A DNA stretch of 64,000 nucleotides from Pseudomonas sp. ATCC 13867 (lineage in GTDB: Bacteria; Pseudomonadota; Gammaproteobacteria; Pseudomonadales; Pseudomonadaceae): positions 3,541,001-3,605,000 of the forward strand of contig NC_020829.1 in NCBI RefSeq assembly GCF_000349845.1, given 5' to 3'. Both the position numbers and the translations under genes were made by a program. The stretch's first letter is position 1; each line of letters starts with the position of its first letter. Shown piece by piece: positions 1 through 9,877 of this stretch. Under the pieces are notes generated by a model. That model did no database searches and was not told the DNA's origin. It worked only from the letters and a program-made list of their open reading frames with translations.

Positions 1-80
1 TCATAGCCGACGGCGGCGATGGCCGCGAGGATATTGGGATGAATGCCGAGCGCGGCGAAGCCGCCGGTTTCCTGGGTCAT
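1..80 (-). CDS. DEAD-box RNA helicase, N-terminal fragment
   Basis: Only the first 26 codons are present; the gene leaves the window at its left edge. The reading begins MTQETGGFAALGIHP and continues to a GYE at the edge. This matches the Q-motif leader of DeaD/RhlE-type ATP-dependent RNA helicases (an aromatic residue and a GF/GY motif ahead of the ATP-binding core). An AGAGG ribosome-binding site lies 8 nt before the ATG. Helicases of this family unwind RNA duplexes during ribosome assembly and cold adaptation. The family call rests on a short N-terminus, and no catalytic motif is visible. Confidence 0.7.
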   Translation of the reverse strand, partial: MTQETGGFAALGIHPNILAAIAAVGY

Positions 81-420
81 GGGTTTTGCCTCTAAATACA
101 TCCGCAAAGACCCAAGAGCCGAGCTGCGCATGCCCTGTACGACAATGAAGTCACCCAGGCAGCTGGAAGCGGGGATTTGCGAAATGAAGATTGGAAGAAT
201 ACGTCAAGGAAGTCCGCACAGCGGACGCACAGACCGAGCGTGAAAGCTGCGGAAAAATGCGGGGTCCGAAACGAGGCCTTAGCTTGGCCGGCGCGCATCA
301 TACCGGAAAATCCTGTGCCATGTGCGTCTTTTCAGACAAGCCCCGGCGAACGGTCGCCACCTGGACGAGCTCGGCAAGGCCGACTATACCGAGCAGGCCC
401 CTTCCCGCCGGAGGCCATCG
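81..420. promoter_or_regulatory. 340-bp divergent intergenic region
   Basis: This gap separates the helicase (leftward) from the crotonase (rightward), so it should carry both promoters. The one structure seen is a small hairpin, GTCCGC-ACA-GCGGAC at 212-226. No convincing promoter, RNA gene or small protein was found. The long leader on the helicase side would suit post-transcriptional control, as is common for cold-induced helicases, but that is inference. Confidence 0.3.
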
Positions 421-1212
421 ATGAAGCCCAGCCGCGAGCCCCGCATCACCCGAGAGCACCGCGACCACGTTCTGCTGCTCGGCCTGAACCGGGTAGAAAA
501 GCGCAACGCATTCGACCTGGACATGCTCAATCAACTGGTGCTCGCCCTGGGCGAATACGAGCGTGACGACCGGCTGCGCTGCGCCCTGGTGTTCGCCCAC
601 GGCGAGCACTTCACCGCCGGGCTCGACCTGGCCGATGTCAGCGACACCTTCCGGGCGGGCTGGCAATTGCCCAGCGGCGCCGTGGATCCCTGGGGCACCT
701 TCGGCGGGCCCCGACTGAGCAAGCCGTTGCTGGTCGCCGCCCAAGGCTACTGCTTCACCCTCGGCATCGAGTTGATGCTCGCCGCCGATATCAACCTGTG
801 CGCCAGCAACGCACGCTTCGCCCAACTGGAAGTACAGCGCGGCATCTTCCCCTTCGGCGGCGCGACCTTGCGCCTGCCCCAGGTAGCCGGTTGGGGCAAC
901 GCCATGCGCTGGCTGCTCACCGGCGACCAGTTCGATGCACACGAAGCCTGCCGCCTGGGGCTGGTGCAGGAAGTCACCGCGCCCGAGGAACTGATGCCCC
1001 GTGCCTTGTGGATGGCCCAGCGGGTCGCTGCCCAGGCGCCACTGGGCATCCGCGCCACCCTGGCATCGGCCCGCCAGTGCCTGGACGAGGGAGAACTGGC
1101 CGCCGCGCGCGAGTTGCCGGCAACGGCCAGCCGCCTGCTCTCCAGCGAAGACGCCCAGGAAGGCTTCAGGGCCATGCAGGAAAAGCGCGAGGCCCGCTTC
1201 AGCGCAAAATGA
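421..1212 (+). CDS. Enoyl-CoA hydratase/isomerase (crotonase) family protein
   Basis: A 263-residue crotonase-fold protein acting on acyl-CoA thioesters. The oxyanion-hole segment is AHGEHFTAGLDLADV (residues 59-73). Both acidic residues of the hydratase active site are kept: Glu117 in GIEL and Glu137 in AQLE, exactly 20 residues apart as in rat enoyl-CoA hydratase. The ATG at 421 is preferred because a GGAGG sits 6 nt upstream and the protein then has normal family length; an in-frame ATG at 322 would add an unrelated 33-residue tail. It stands alone between the helicase and the AT-rich leader of the next gene, so its substrate cannot be deduced. Confidence 0.85.
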   Translation: MKPSREPRITREHRDHVLLLGLNRVEKRNAFDLDMLNQLVLALGEYERDDRLRCALVFAHGEHFTAGLDLADVSDTFRAGWQLPSGAVDPWGTFGGPRLSKPLLVAAQGYCFTLGIELMLAADINLCASNARFAQLEVQRGIFPFGGATLRLPQVAGWGNAMRWLLTGDQFDAHEACRLGLVQEVTAPEELMPRALWMAQRVAAQAPLGIRATLASARQCLDEGELAAARELPATASRLLSSEDAQEGFRAMQEKREARFSAK

Positions 1213-1468
1213 ATGAACGTGTAAGTTCACTCCAGAGCCCGCATCAAAAGCACTATATCCAAGGTATTAAGAACACTCGAAGCAAGCATTCAAGTTAAAA
1301 TATTATCCTTTATAATCAATAAGTTGATAACAACAAAACGACTATATACAAGTTCCAATTACGCGATTGAAAACAAATCTCTACAACTGACATCGAGCGC
1401 AGCGCAGTGACTCGTCGGAAGTACCGTTCGAGCCTCCGCTGGATCTAATCCTTCATGGAGGAACTCGC
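1213..1468. promoter_or_regulatory. AT-rich leader upstream of the collagen-like gene
   Basis: About 170 bp (roughly 1240-1400) is strikingly AT-rich compared with its GC-rich surroundings, with runs such as TTAAAATATTATCC and TATAATCAATAAG. Several sequences resemble -10 boxes, so a single promoter cannot be picked. Such islands in Pseudomonas often bind H-NS-like MvaT/MvaU silencers and mark surface or horizontally acquired genes; that role is inferred. Confidence 0.5.
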
Positions 1469-3100
1469 ATGTCAGGCCCGATTCGCGTCTTCGCACTTTC
1501 TCTTCTGGTCGTTGCCCTGTCGCTGCAGGGATGCAGCAGTCATGGCGGCAGTAGTCATCATCGCTCCGCGAGCGACAGCGGCCAGGACGGCGGCGCGGGC
1601 TCCGGCGACGGCGGCTCGGGAGGCAGCGGCGACGGCGGTACTGACGGCGGTACCGGTGGCACGGGTGGAACGGGCGGCGGTACCGGTGGAACGGGCGGCA
1701 CCGGCGGTGGCACCGGCGGCACCGGCGGCGGTACCGGTGGGACTGGCGGCACGGGCGGTACCGGCGGTGGTACCGGTGGAACTGGCGGCACGGGCGGTGG
1801 CACTGGAGGCACCGGCGGTGGAGACGGCGGCACCGGCGGTGGAGACGGCGGCACCGGCGGCGGCACTACCACCCCTAACCTCACCACCAGCAATATCCTG
1901 AGCGAAACGGGCGAGGTGGTGTCCAGCGTCGGCGGCACCCTCGGCACCGTCGGCGGCGTGGTCCAGAACGTCGACGTCCCGCTGCTCGGCAGCGGCGTAA
2001 CCGACGGTACCGGCGGCGTCATCCAGCAGCTTGCCGCAGGCGTGGATCACGTCGGCGACGGCATCACCGACGGCCTGGGCAACCTGGCCAACAATCCCAA
2101 CGCCATCGGCACCACCCTGGCCGGCCCAACCAACCTGGTCAGCCACACCGGCGAGGCTGTCAGCAGCCTCGGAGATACCGTGGCCGCCATCGGCGACGGC
2201 CCGTTGCTGACCAATACCCCGCTCAACGGCGTCACCGGGCAACTGGGTGGCGTAGTAGACGGCGTCGGCGGCAAGATCACCATGCTCGGCGACTCCCTCA
2301 CCGGAGCAGTCACCACCGGTCCGCTGAGCCAGTTGACCACCCAGCTCAGCGGCACCACCACGAACCTGTTGGGCACCGTGGAGAACACCACCAAGACCAT
2401 CGGCACAACCACCGGCCTGGGCGCGCCAGTGAACAACCTGCTGACCACTGTCGGCACGGCGGTGACCCAGACTGGCGATCAGCTCTCCGCCCAGAGCCCG
2501 GCGCTGGCCCCGGTCGGCGGAATCGTCAGCAATACGGGGCAGGTGGTCACCGATGCGGGCGGCCTGGTCAGCGGCAGCACGACGGGCAGCAACCCGGTCG
2601 GCGGGCTCATCGGCGGCGTCACCAGCACCGTGGGTACTGTCACTGGCGCCCTGGGCGGTGCGACAGGCGGCAGCAACCCGGTGGGCGGGCTGGTCGGCGG
2701 CGTGACCGGCGCGGTCGGCAGTGTCACCGGCAGCCTGGGCGGCGCGACGGGCGGCAGCAACCCGGTGGGCGGGCTGGTCGGCGGCGTGACCGGCGCGGTC
2801 GGCAGTGTCACCGGTAGCCTGGGCGGCGCGACGGGCAGCAGCAACCCGGTGGGCGGGCTGCTCAACGGCGTGACCGGCGCGGTGGGTGGCGTCACCAGCG
2901 CGCTCGGTACGGGCGGTCTGGTGGCGGGGGCCGGCGTCGGCGCAGGCACCTCCGAGCAGGGCGCGGGCGTTGCGGTAGGCGCAGGTGTCGGCACCACCAG
3001 CGGCGGCACGACCCAGGGCGGTCTGCTCGGCACGGTTGGCGGCGCGCTCGGCGGCCTGGGCGCGGGTCTTGGAGTTGGCATCGGGGCTCCCCGGCAATAA
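1469..3100 (+). CDS. Glycine-rich collagen-like repeat lipoprotein
   Basis: A 543-residue secreted lipoprotein. Residues 1-22 form a lipoprotein signal ending in the lipobox LQGC, so Cys22 would be lipidated; the +2 residue is Ser, giving no inner-membrane retention signal. A Gly/Ser linker leads to an almost pure Gly-Gly-Thr/Gly tract (residues 60-132), then Gly/Thr/Val-rich sequence with recurring motifs of the type VGGVT and LGTVG. Near the C-terminus are four 28-residue repeats (SNPVGGLVGGVTGAVG...). This is the architecture annotated as 'collagen-like triple helix repeat' protein in Pseudomonas and Burkholderia, although the Gly tract is not a strict Gly-X-Y series. GGAGG lies 7 nt before the ATG. 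The downstream TpsB gene suggests surface export. It lacks the haemagglutination-type TPS domain of a normal TpsA. Confidence 0.75.
   Translation: MSGPIRVFALSLLVVALSLQGCSSHGGSSHHRSASDSGQDGGAGSGDGGSGGSGDGGTDGGTGGTGGTGGGTGGTGGTGGGTGGTGGGTGGTGGTGGTGGGTGGTGGTGGGTGGTGGGDGGTGGGDGGTGGGTTTPNLTTSNILSETGEVVSSVGGTLGTVGGVVQNVDVPLLGSGVTDGTGGVIQQLAAGVDHVGDGITDGLGNLANNPNAIGTTLAGPTNLVSHTGEAVSSLGDTVAAIGDGPLLTNTPLNGVTGQLGGVVDGVGGKITMLGDSLTGAVTTGPLSQLTTQLSGTTTNLLGTVENTTKTIGTTTGLGAPVNNLLTTVGTAVTQTGDQLSAQSPALAPVGGIVSNTGQVVTDAGGLVSGSTTGSNPVGGLIGGVTSTVGTVTGALGGATGGSNPVGGLVGGVTGAVGSVTGSLGGATGGSNPVGGLVGGVTGAVGSVTGSLGGATGSSNPVGGLLNGVTGAVGGVTSALGTGGLVAGAGVGAGTSEQGAGVAVGAGVGTTSGGTTQGGLLGTVGGALGGLGAGLGVGIGAPRQ
1646..1864 (+). 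repeat. Low-complexity GGT/GGC codon tract (Gly-Gly-Thr)
   Basis: About 73 consecutive codons encode only Gly, Thr and a few Asp, mostly as GGC/GGT-ACC/ACG triplets in 9- to 12-bp units such as GGTACCGGTGGA. The units are near-identical at DNA level and in frame with the gene, so copy number could vary by slippage without breaking the reading frame. Confidence 0.85.
2588..2923 (+). repeat. Four tandem 84-bp (28-codon) repeats
   Basis: The unit begins AGCAACCCGGT at 2588, 2672, 2756 and 2840, exactly 84 bp apart. Units 2 and 3 differ at only two positions by eye; unit 1 and especially unit 4 are more diverged. Near identity of adjacent units indicates recent duplication or gene conversion within the collagen-like gene. 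Confidence 0.9.
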
Positions 3101-3126
3101 CCCTGATCTCACCCACACCGCAGTAG

Positions 3127-3150
3127 CCAGGAGCCACGAGCGGCTCCTGG
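3127..3150 (+). other. Intercistronic 9-bp stem-loop
   Basis: CCAGGAGCC and GGCTCCTGG form a perfect 9-bp stem with a 6-nt loop between the collagen-like gene and the TpsB gene. No T-run follows, so it is more likely a processing or partial-attenuation hairpin than a full terminator. It could set unequal expression of the two genes. Confidence 0.5.
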
Positions 3151-3183
3151 CCATCGCTGAAGTCGGACTCACGGAGGAGCCAG

Positions 3184-4851
3184 ATGCGCACACTCGCCAC
3201 CCTCACCCTGTTGCTGGCCAGTCCTTTCGCGTGGGCGGAGCGTCCGATCCAGCTCCCGGGGTCCGATATCGAACAGACCCTGCCCCGCCCCAACGTGCCA
3301 GGCGGCGAACTTCGCCCGACGGCGCCCAAGGTCAGCGCACCCGCGCCGTCGGCCCGGCAACCCGGCCAGATACTGCAGCAACGCATCCAGCTCAAGCGCA
3401 TCGAGATCGCCGGCGGCGGCCACTACCCGCTGAACACCTGGCGCCCGCTGCTGGAGCCCCTGACCCAGCGGCCGATCCAGGTCAGCGAACTGGTAGCGGC
3501 GGCCAAGGCCATCACCCAGCGCTACCAGAACGACGGCTTCTTCATTTCCTTCGCCTACGTGCCCAACCAGGACTTTCGTGGCGGCGGCGCGCGCATCGTG
3601 CTGGTGGAGGGCCACATCAGGGAAGTGCGCGGCAATGGCGACCTGGGCGCGCACCAGGCCCGCGTGGACCGCTGGATCGCCCGCCTGAAAAGCGAGCGAC
3701 CGCTGACCCGCGCGAGCTTCGAGCGCTTCAGCGTACTAATGAACCGCGTACCGGGCCTGCAACTGGCAATGGCACTCAAACCGCCCACCACCAATGACGG
3801 CGGCGCGGTGCTGGAACTGGCCGGCCAGAGCAAGCGCTTCAACACCGGCATGAACCTCGACTCGCGCCGTGGCGAACAGCGCGGCCTGTTCAACGCACAA
3901 GTGATGTCCCTGCTCGGCTGGGGCGAGCAACTGCAATTCAACTACCTCTACCCGCCGGGCGACGACGAGGAGCACTACCGCGCCTGGAACTACAGCCAAC
4001 TGCTGGGCGACAACGGCCTGCAATTGCAGGCCGGCTACAGCAAGTACAACTCGCGCCCGGACGACAACCTGCGCCTGGCCGACGGCCTGGAGTTCGCGCG
4101 CAAGCGGCAGAACGAGCGGATCAGCGCCGGCCTCGGGATTCCCGTGCTGCTGCGCCGCGACCTGACCTGGGACGTGAACGTGCGGGGCTACACGGTGAAC
4201 GACACCAGCCGCTACGACCTGGTCTACCCGAACATCCCCTACCGCGTCGAACAGAAGAGCAAGCTGCGAGTCGTCGGCGTGGACACGGTGGTCCAGCAGT
4301 TCGCCAGCAAGCGCGTGCGCGCCGGGAGCCTGGCGGTCTACCAGGGATTGAACGGAATGGGCGCGGAAACCGAGAAACCCATCCGCAAGGACTTCACCCG
4401 CGTGCTCGGCTACGGCGCCCAGCAGGACCAGTTCGGCGAACGCTGGCAAGGCGTCGTCAGCGCCGGCTTCCAGTGGACCGATGACGTGCTGCCCGACTCG
4501 GAACAGGTCACCTATGGCGGCAACAACTTCGGTCGCGGCTACCCCGACGACCAGGCCAGCGGCGACAAGGGCTGGGGCGCCGCCTACGAGGTGAACTACT
4601 CATTCCTGCGCCAGAGCGCGGTGCTCAACCAGATCCAGCCCTACCTGGTGGTGGACACCGCCCGCACCCACTACACCCAGGATGGCCTGCCCAATGCCCA
4701 GCTCGGCTCGGCGGCCGTCGGCATACGCCTGTCCAACCGCAAGCACTACCTGGTGTCGATGGAGGTGGCCAAGCCGTTCGGCGATCGCGCACTGGACAAC
4801 AACCAGCGCAGTCCGCGCCTCAACTTCGCCTTCAGCTATCAGATCCCCTAG
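3184..4851 (+). CDS. TpsB-type outer-membrane transporter (ShlB/FhaC/HecB family)
   Basis: A 555-residue outer-membrane protein that would export a partner across the outer membrane by two-partner secretion. Residues 1-18 are a signal peptide cleaved after AWA. A Pro-rich linker (about 30-60) precedes two POTRA domains (about 66-150 and 151-230), then a 16-strand-type beta barrel to a C-terminal Pro. The conserved loop-6 signature is present as GRGYPDDQASGDKG with Arg451-Gly452-Tyr453. Length is normal for TpsB. GGAGGAG lies just upstream of the ATG. It follows the collagen-like lipoprotein by 83 bp and is probably co-transcribed with it. No classical TpsA lies on either side, so the lipoprotein is the candidate substrate by position. 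Confidence 0.85.
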   Translation: MRTLATLTLLLASPFAWAERPIQLPGSDIEQTLPRPNVPGGELRPTAPKVSAPAPSARQPGQILQQRIQLKRIEIAGGGHYPLNTWRPLLEPLTQRPIQVSELVAAAKAITQRYQNDGFFISFAYVPNQDFRGGGARIVLVEGHIREVRGNGDLGAHQARVDRWIARLKSERPLTRASFERFSVLMNRVPGLQLAMALKPPTTNDGGAVLELAGQSKRFNTGMNLDSRRGEQRGLFNAQVMSLLGWGEQLQFNYLYPPGDDEEHYRAWNYSQLLGDNGLQLQAGYSKYNSRPDDNLRLADGLEFARKRQNERISAGLGIPVLLRRDLTWDVNVRGYTVNDTSRYDLVYPNIPYRVEQKSKLRVVGVDTVVQQFASKRVRAGSLAVYQGLNGMGAETEKPIRKDFTRVLGYGAQQDQFGERWQGVVSAGFQWTDDVLPDSEQVTYGGNNFGRGYPDDQASGDKGWGAAYEVNYSFLRQSAVLNQIQPYLVVDTARTHYTQDGLPNAQLGSAAVGIRLSNRKHYLVSMEVAKPFGDRALDNNQRSPRLNFAFSYQIP

Positions 4852-4866
4852 GCAGTCGCACCCGGT

Positions 4867-5613
4867 TCACTGCGCCGGGCACAGCGAGTCGATGTAACCG
4901 CGCAGCGAATAACCGAGCCTGGGTTCCAGGCTCGCAACGCGCTTCTTCAGGGCCCGCAGGTTGAGCTCCTGGTCCAGCTCGGCGGGCACGAAGACGATCA
5001 CGTTGCCCTCCGGCACCGGACACTCCCAGTAATGACGGTGGAAGCGCCCGCGCAACAGCGCGGCGCCCAGCGGACGGCCATCGTCGGTGCTCCACTGGTT
5101 GATCACCAGCCAGCCGCCGGGACGCAGGCGCTCGCGGCAGGCGCCGAGGAAGTCCCAGGCGATGTGCGCAGGCGCGGGACCGGTGTCGGTATAGAGGTCG
5201 AGGAAGATCAGGTCCGCCGGCTCGCAGTTCGCCAGCTCCTCCACCGCGTCCCCCACGCGCAGGTGCAGGCGCGGATCATCGCCCAGCCCCAGGTGCTCGC
5301 GAGCCAGCCGGGGAATCGACGGGCGCAGCTCGATGGCCTCCACCTCCTCCAGCGGCAGGTACTTCAAGCAGGCCTGAGTCAGGCTACCGGCACCGAAGCC
5401 CAGGAACAGGGCACGGCGCGGGTGCGCATGGCACAACCCGCCGAGCAGCATGGCCCGCGAGTAGTCGTACTCCAGCCAGCAGGGATCCTGCATCAGCACA
5501 CAGCTCTGCTCGACCTCGTCGCCGAACTCCAGGTAGCGGAAGTCGCCGCTCTCCACGACCCGGATCACCCCGAACGCATCGCGCTCCTCGACGATCAGGC
5601 GTTCCTCGCTCAT
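4867..5613 (-). CDS. Spermidine-synthase-like SAM-fold protein
   Basis: A 248-residue protein with the spermidine synthase/methyltransferase Rossmann fold: glycine motif LGFGAGSLTQ, then the acidic strand end EAIEL and the strand DLIFLDLYTD. It is shorter than SpeE and has no membrane segments, placing it with the stand-alone 'spermidine synthase-like' proteins found in most pseudomonads. Whether it transfers an aminopropyl or a methyl group is unknown. The ATG at 5613 is chosen for the GGGAGGAA ribosome-binding site before it; an upstream extension would have no family similarity. Its 3' end faces the TpsB gene. Confidence 0.7.
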   Translation of the reverse strand: MSEERLIVEERDAFGVIRVVESGDFRYLEFGDEVEQSCVLMQDPCWLEYDYSRAMLLGGLCHAHPRRALFLGFGAGSLTQACLKYLPLEEVEAIELRPSIPRLAREHLGLGDDPRLHLRVGDAVEELANCEPADLIFLDLYTDTGPAPAHIAWDFLGACRERLRPGGWLVINQWSTDDGRPLGAALLRGRFHRHYWECPVPEGNVIVFVPAELDQELNLRALKKRVASLEPRLGYSLRGYIDSLCPAQ

Positions 5614-5807
5614 GCGCGTTCCTCCCGGAAGGCGACTGTGACATTGCGGTCCGCCAGGATGCACAGACGGCGCGGTTTGCCATTGAACAGCGAGGGCTGA
5701 AGCACGTGATAATCCTTCAAAAACAGGCATGGACAACCCGAGCAGCCAGGAACCGACTGCCAGGCCCGAAAGCCGCAAGAATAACAGCCCAAGAGGCACA
5801 ACCCAGC

Positions 5808-7139
5808 ATGTATGCCATTATCGGCGCGGGTCCGGCCGGCCTCGCCGCCGCCCGCCAGTTGCAGAAGTACGGTATCCCCTTCACTGGCTTCGAACTGCAC
5901 GGCGATGTCGGTGGTCTGTGGGACATCGGCAATCCCCACAGCACCCTGTACCACTCCGCCCACCTGATTTCCTCCAAGGGCACGACCCAGTTCGACGAGT
6001 TTCCAATGGACATGGACGTCCCCCCTTATCCGCACCACACGCAGGTGCTCCACTACTTCCATGCCTACGCGCGGCACTACGGCCTGCGCAGCCACTACCG
6101 CTTCAATACACGGGTCACCGCCCTGCTCCGCCAGGAGCGCGGCTGGCGGCTGCGCTGCGAGCGCGACGGCACGGTGCACGAAGGACTGTTCGACGGCGTG
6201 CTGATCGCCAACGGCGCCCTGCATACACCCAACCAGCCAGAGCTGCCGGGCGACTTCAGCGGCGAAATCCTCCATGCCAGCCAGTACCGCAACGCCGATT
6301 GCTTCGCCGACAAGCGCGTGCTGATCGTCGGCTGCGGCAACTCCGCCTGCGACATCGCAGTGGACGCCGTGCACCGCGCACGCTCCGTGGACCTTTCGGT
6401 GCGTCGCGGCTACCACTTCCTGCCCAAGTTCTGCCTGGGCCGGCCAATCGACACCTTCGGCAACCTGGTCCGCCTGCCGCGTCCGCTCAAGCAACGGCTC
6501 GACGCGGCACTGCTGCGCCTGCTGATCGGTCGTCCGTCGGACTACGGACTGCCCGATCCCGACCACCGCCTGTACGAATCGCACCCGGTGGTGAACTCGC
6601 TGGTGCTGCACCACCTCGCCCACGGCGACATCCGCGCGCGCCGCGACGTACGTAGCCTGGAAGGTCAACGCGTAGTGTTCAGCGATGGCGAACGCCAGGA
6701 CTACGACCTGATCCTGCTCGCCACCGGCTACCGCCTGGACTACCCCTTCATCGACCGCGCGCAGCTCAACTGGCCCAACGACTGCGCCGCGCCGCAGCTG
6801 TACCTCAACGCCTTCCACCCGCAGTACGACGACCTGTTCATGCTCGGCATGCTGGAGGCCTCGGGCCTTGGCTGGCAGGGGCGCGCCGAGCAGGCCGAAC
6901 TGGTCGCGCTCTACATCCGCCAGTTGGCCGCGGGCAACCCGGTCGCCGAGCGTTTCCGCCAATTGAAACGGATGCTTGCCGGCCAACGCATCGACGGCGG
7001 CTACCAGTACCTGCCGCTCGAACGCATGGCCTATTACGTGGACAAGGACAGCTATCGCCGCACCGTACGCGAGCACATCGCCGAACTGCGCCGCGACCTG
7101 CCCGGCACCGCGCCGCTCGCACCGCTGCCGGTACACTGA
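5808..7139 (+). CDS. Flavin-containing monooxygenase (NAD(P)-binding)
   Basis: A 443-residue class B flavoprotein monooxygenase. The FAD-binding motif GAGPAG lies at residues 6-11, directly after the start. The family fingerprint FxGxxxHxxxY appears as FSGEILHASQY (150-160), followed by the NADPH-binding motif VGCGNSACD (174-182) and the ATGY motif near the C-terminus. Such enzymes oxygenate soft nucleophiles (N, S) or ketones; the substrate is not deducible. It is divergent from the spermidine-synthase-like gene and ends 69 bp before the DAHP synthase gene. Confidence 0.82.
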   Translation: MYAIIGAGPAGLAAARQLQKYGIPFTGFELHGDVGGLWDIGNPHSTLYHSAHLISSKGTTQFDEFPMDMDVPPYPHHTQVLHYFHAYARHYGLRSHYRFNTRVTALLRQERGWRLRCERDGTVHEGLFDGVLIANGALHTPNQPELPGDFSGEILHASQYRNADCFADKRVLIVGCGNSACDIAVDAVHRARSVDLSVRRGYHFLPKFCLGRPIDTFGNLVRLPRPLKQRLDAALLRLLIGRPSDYGLPDPDHRLYESHPVVNSLVLHHLAHGDIRARRDVRSLEGQRVVFSDGERQDYDLILLATGYRLDYPFIDRAQLNWPNDCAAPQLYLNAFHPQYDDLFMLGMLEASGLGWQGRAEQAELVALYIRQLAAGNPVAERFRQLKRMLAGQRIDGGYQYLPLERMAYYVDKDSYRRTVREHIAELRRDLPGTAPLAPLPVH

Positions 7140-7166
7140 AGGCGCGCTGCGCACAGGGCGAGCTGA

Positions 7167-8555
<1,389 letters not shown>

Positions 8556-8564
8556 AGCGATATC

Positions 8565-8590
8565 GGCGAGCGGCCTCCGCTCGCCCTTCC
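8565..8590 (+). terminator. Terminator-like hairpin after the DAHP synthase gene
   Basis: GGCGAGCG and CGCTCGCC form an 8-bp GC stem with a 5-nt loop, followed by a pyrimidine stretch CTTCCTC. It lies between the convergent DAHP synthase and YcaQ-family genes. The T content is low, so termination may be partial. Confidence 0.5.
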
Positions 8591-9808
8591 TCAACGCGCC
8601 CGCAGCAACGCCTTCAGACGCACGCCCGACGGCCGCCGGCAATGCACCGTCACCCGCTGCAAGCCCAGCCAGTCAGCCATCTCGTCCAGTCGTTCGGCCA
8701 ACATGCTCCAGGCGGCCTCGTCCGGTCCCGGCGTTTCGTCGTGCACCGCATGCACCACCAGTTGCCCCCCGGCCCGCTCGGCGCGCAGGTCCACCCGCGC
8801 CACCAGGCGCTCGCCGAAGAGGAACGGCAGCACGTAGTAGCCATAGACGCGCTTGTGCTGCGGCGTGTAGATCTCCAGGCGGTAACGGAAGTCGAACAAC
8901 CGCTCGGTACGGGCGCGCTCCCACACCAGCGAGTCGAACGGCGACAACAACGCACTGGCCGCGACCTTGCGTGGGATCACCGCATCCGCGGGGCAATAGG
9001 CCTGCGCCTGCCAGCCCTGTACCCGCACCGGCAACAGCGCACCCTCCTCCACCAGTTCGGCAAGGCGCGCCTTGCTGTCGCCGGGCTCGAAACGGAAGTA
9101 ATCGCGCAAGTCCTTTTCCGTCGCCACGCCAAGGGCGCGCGCCGAATGCAGCAGCAACCGGCGCTGGGCCTCGGGCTCGTCCGGCTCGGCTCCGGCCAGC
9201 ATCGACGGCGGCAACACCCGTTCGGGCAGGTCGTAGAGACGTTCGAATCCGCGTCGGCCGGCGACCGTCACCTCGCCGGCGGCGAACAGCCACTCCAGCG
9301 CATGTTTTTCCGCGCTCCAATCCCACCAGGGGCCGGCGCGCTCCTCACGGGTGCTCAGGCTGCCGGCGCCCAGGGCACCCTGGTCACGCACGGCGTCCAG
9401 CACCCGACGGATCACCGGTTGCTGCTCGCGGCCGAAGCGGGCGAGCTGTTGGTAGATGCCGCGCCCCTCCGACGCCCGGCGCATGCGCCAACGCATCAGC
9501 GGATAGAGCTCCAGCGGCAGCAGCGAGGCCTCGTGCCCCCAGTATTCGAACAGACGCCGCTGGCGCCCCGAACTCCAGGCGGCCTCCTCCAGCATCGCCA
9601 GGGGATAGGTGCCCAGCCGCGAAAACAGCGGAAGATAATGGGATCGCACCAGCGCGTTCACCGAGTCGATCTGCAACACGCCCAGGCGCTCCAGCATCGC
9701 CCGGACGTGGCGGCGCTGGACCTCGGCCGGCCGCCGCTGCGTGAACCCTTGGGCGGCCAGCGCCAGGCGGCGGGCCTGTTTGACGGACAGCGACTCGGCA
9801 ATCGGCAT
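8591..9808 (-). CDS. YcaQ-family interstrand-crosslink DNA glycosylase (winged helix)
   Basis: A 405-residue protein of the HTH_42/YcaQ (AlkX) family, which unhooks alkylated bases including interstrand crosslinks. The catalytic QxD motif of the E. coli enzyme is present as Gln46-Ile-Asp48 in LGVLQIDSVN. The family C-terminal motif SPFDSLVWERAR followed by KRVYGYYVLP is also seen. The ATG at 9808 is preferred: GGAG lies 7 nt upstream of it, whereas it would be only 1 nt from the in-frame GTG at 9814. Confidence 0.85.
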   Translation of the reverse strand: MPIAESLSVKQARRLALAAQGFTQRRPAEVQRRHVRAMLERLGVLQIDSVNALVRSHYLPLFSRLGTYPLAMLEEAAWSSGRQRRLFEYWGHEASLLPLELYPLMRWRMRRASEGRGIYQQLARFGREQQPVIRRVLDAVRDQGALGAGSLSTREERAGPWWDWSAEKHALEWLFAAGEVTVAGRRGFERLYDLPERVLPPSMLAGAEPDEPEAQRRLLLHSARALGVATEKDLRDYFRFEPGDSKARLAELVEEGALLPVRVQGWQAQAYCPADAVIPRKVAASALLSPFDSLVWERARTERLFDFRYRLEIYTPQHKRVYGYYVLPFLFGERLVARVDLRAERAGGQLVVHAVHDETPGPDEAAWSMLAERLDEMADWLGLQRVTVHCRRPSGVRLKALLRAR

Positions 9809-9877
9809 CGACACACTCCACGACCGGACAGGCCCTAGAGCCTAGCGCCAAACCCTACGTCCCGGCGCGCCGATCGC

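Noticed and set aside
322..420. Upstream in-frame start for the first crotonase gene
   Set aside because: The 33 added residues lack similarity to the family and the ATG at 421 has a good GGAGG site.
1646..2923. Repeats considered as a CRISPR array
   Set aside because: Units are in-frame coding repeats without unique spacers and lie inside one continuous protein.
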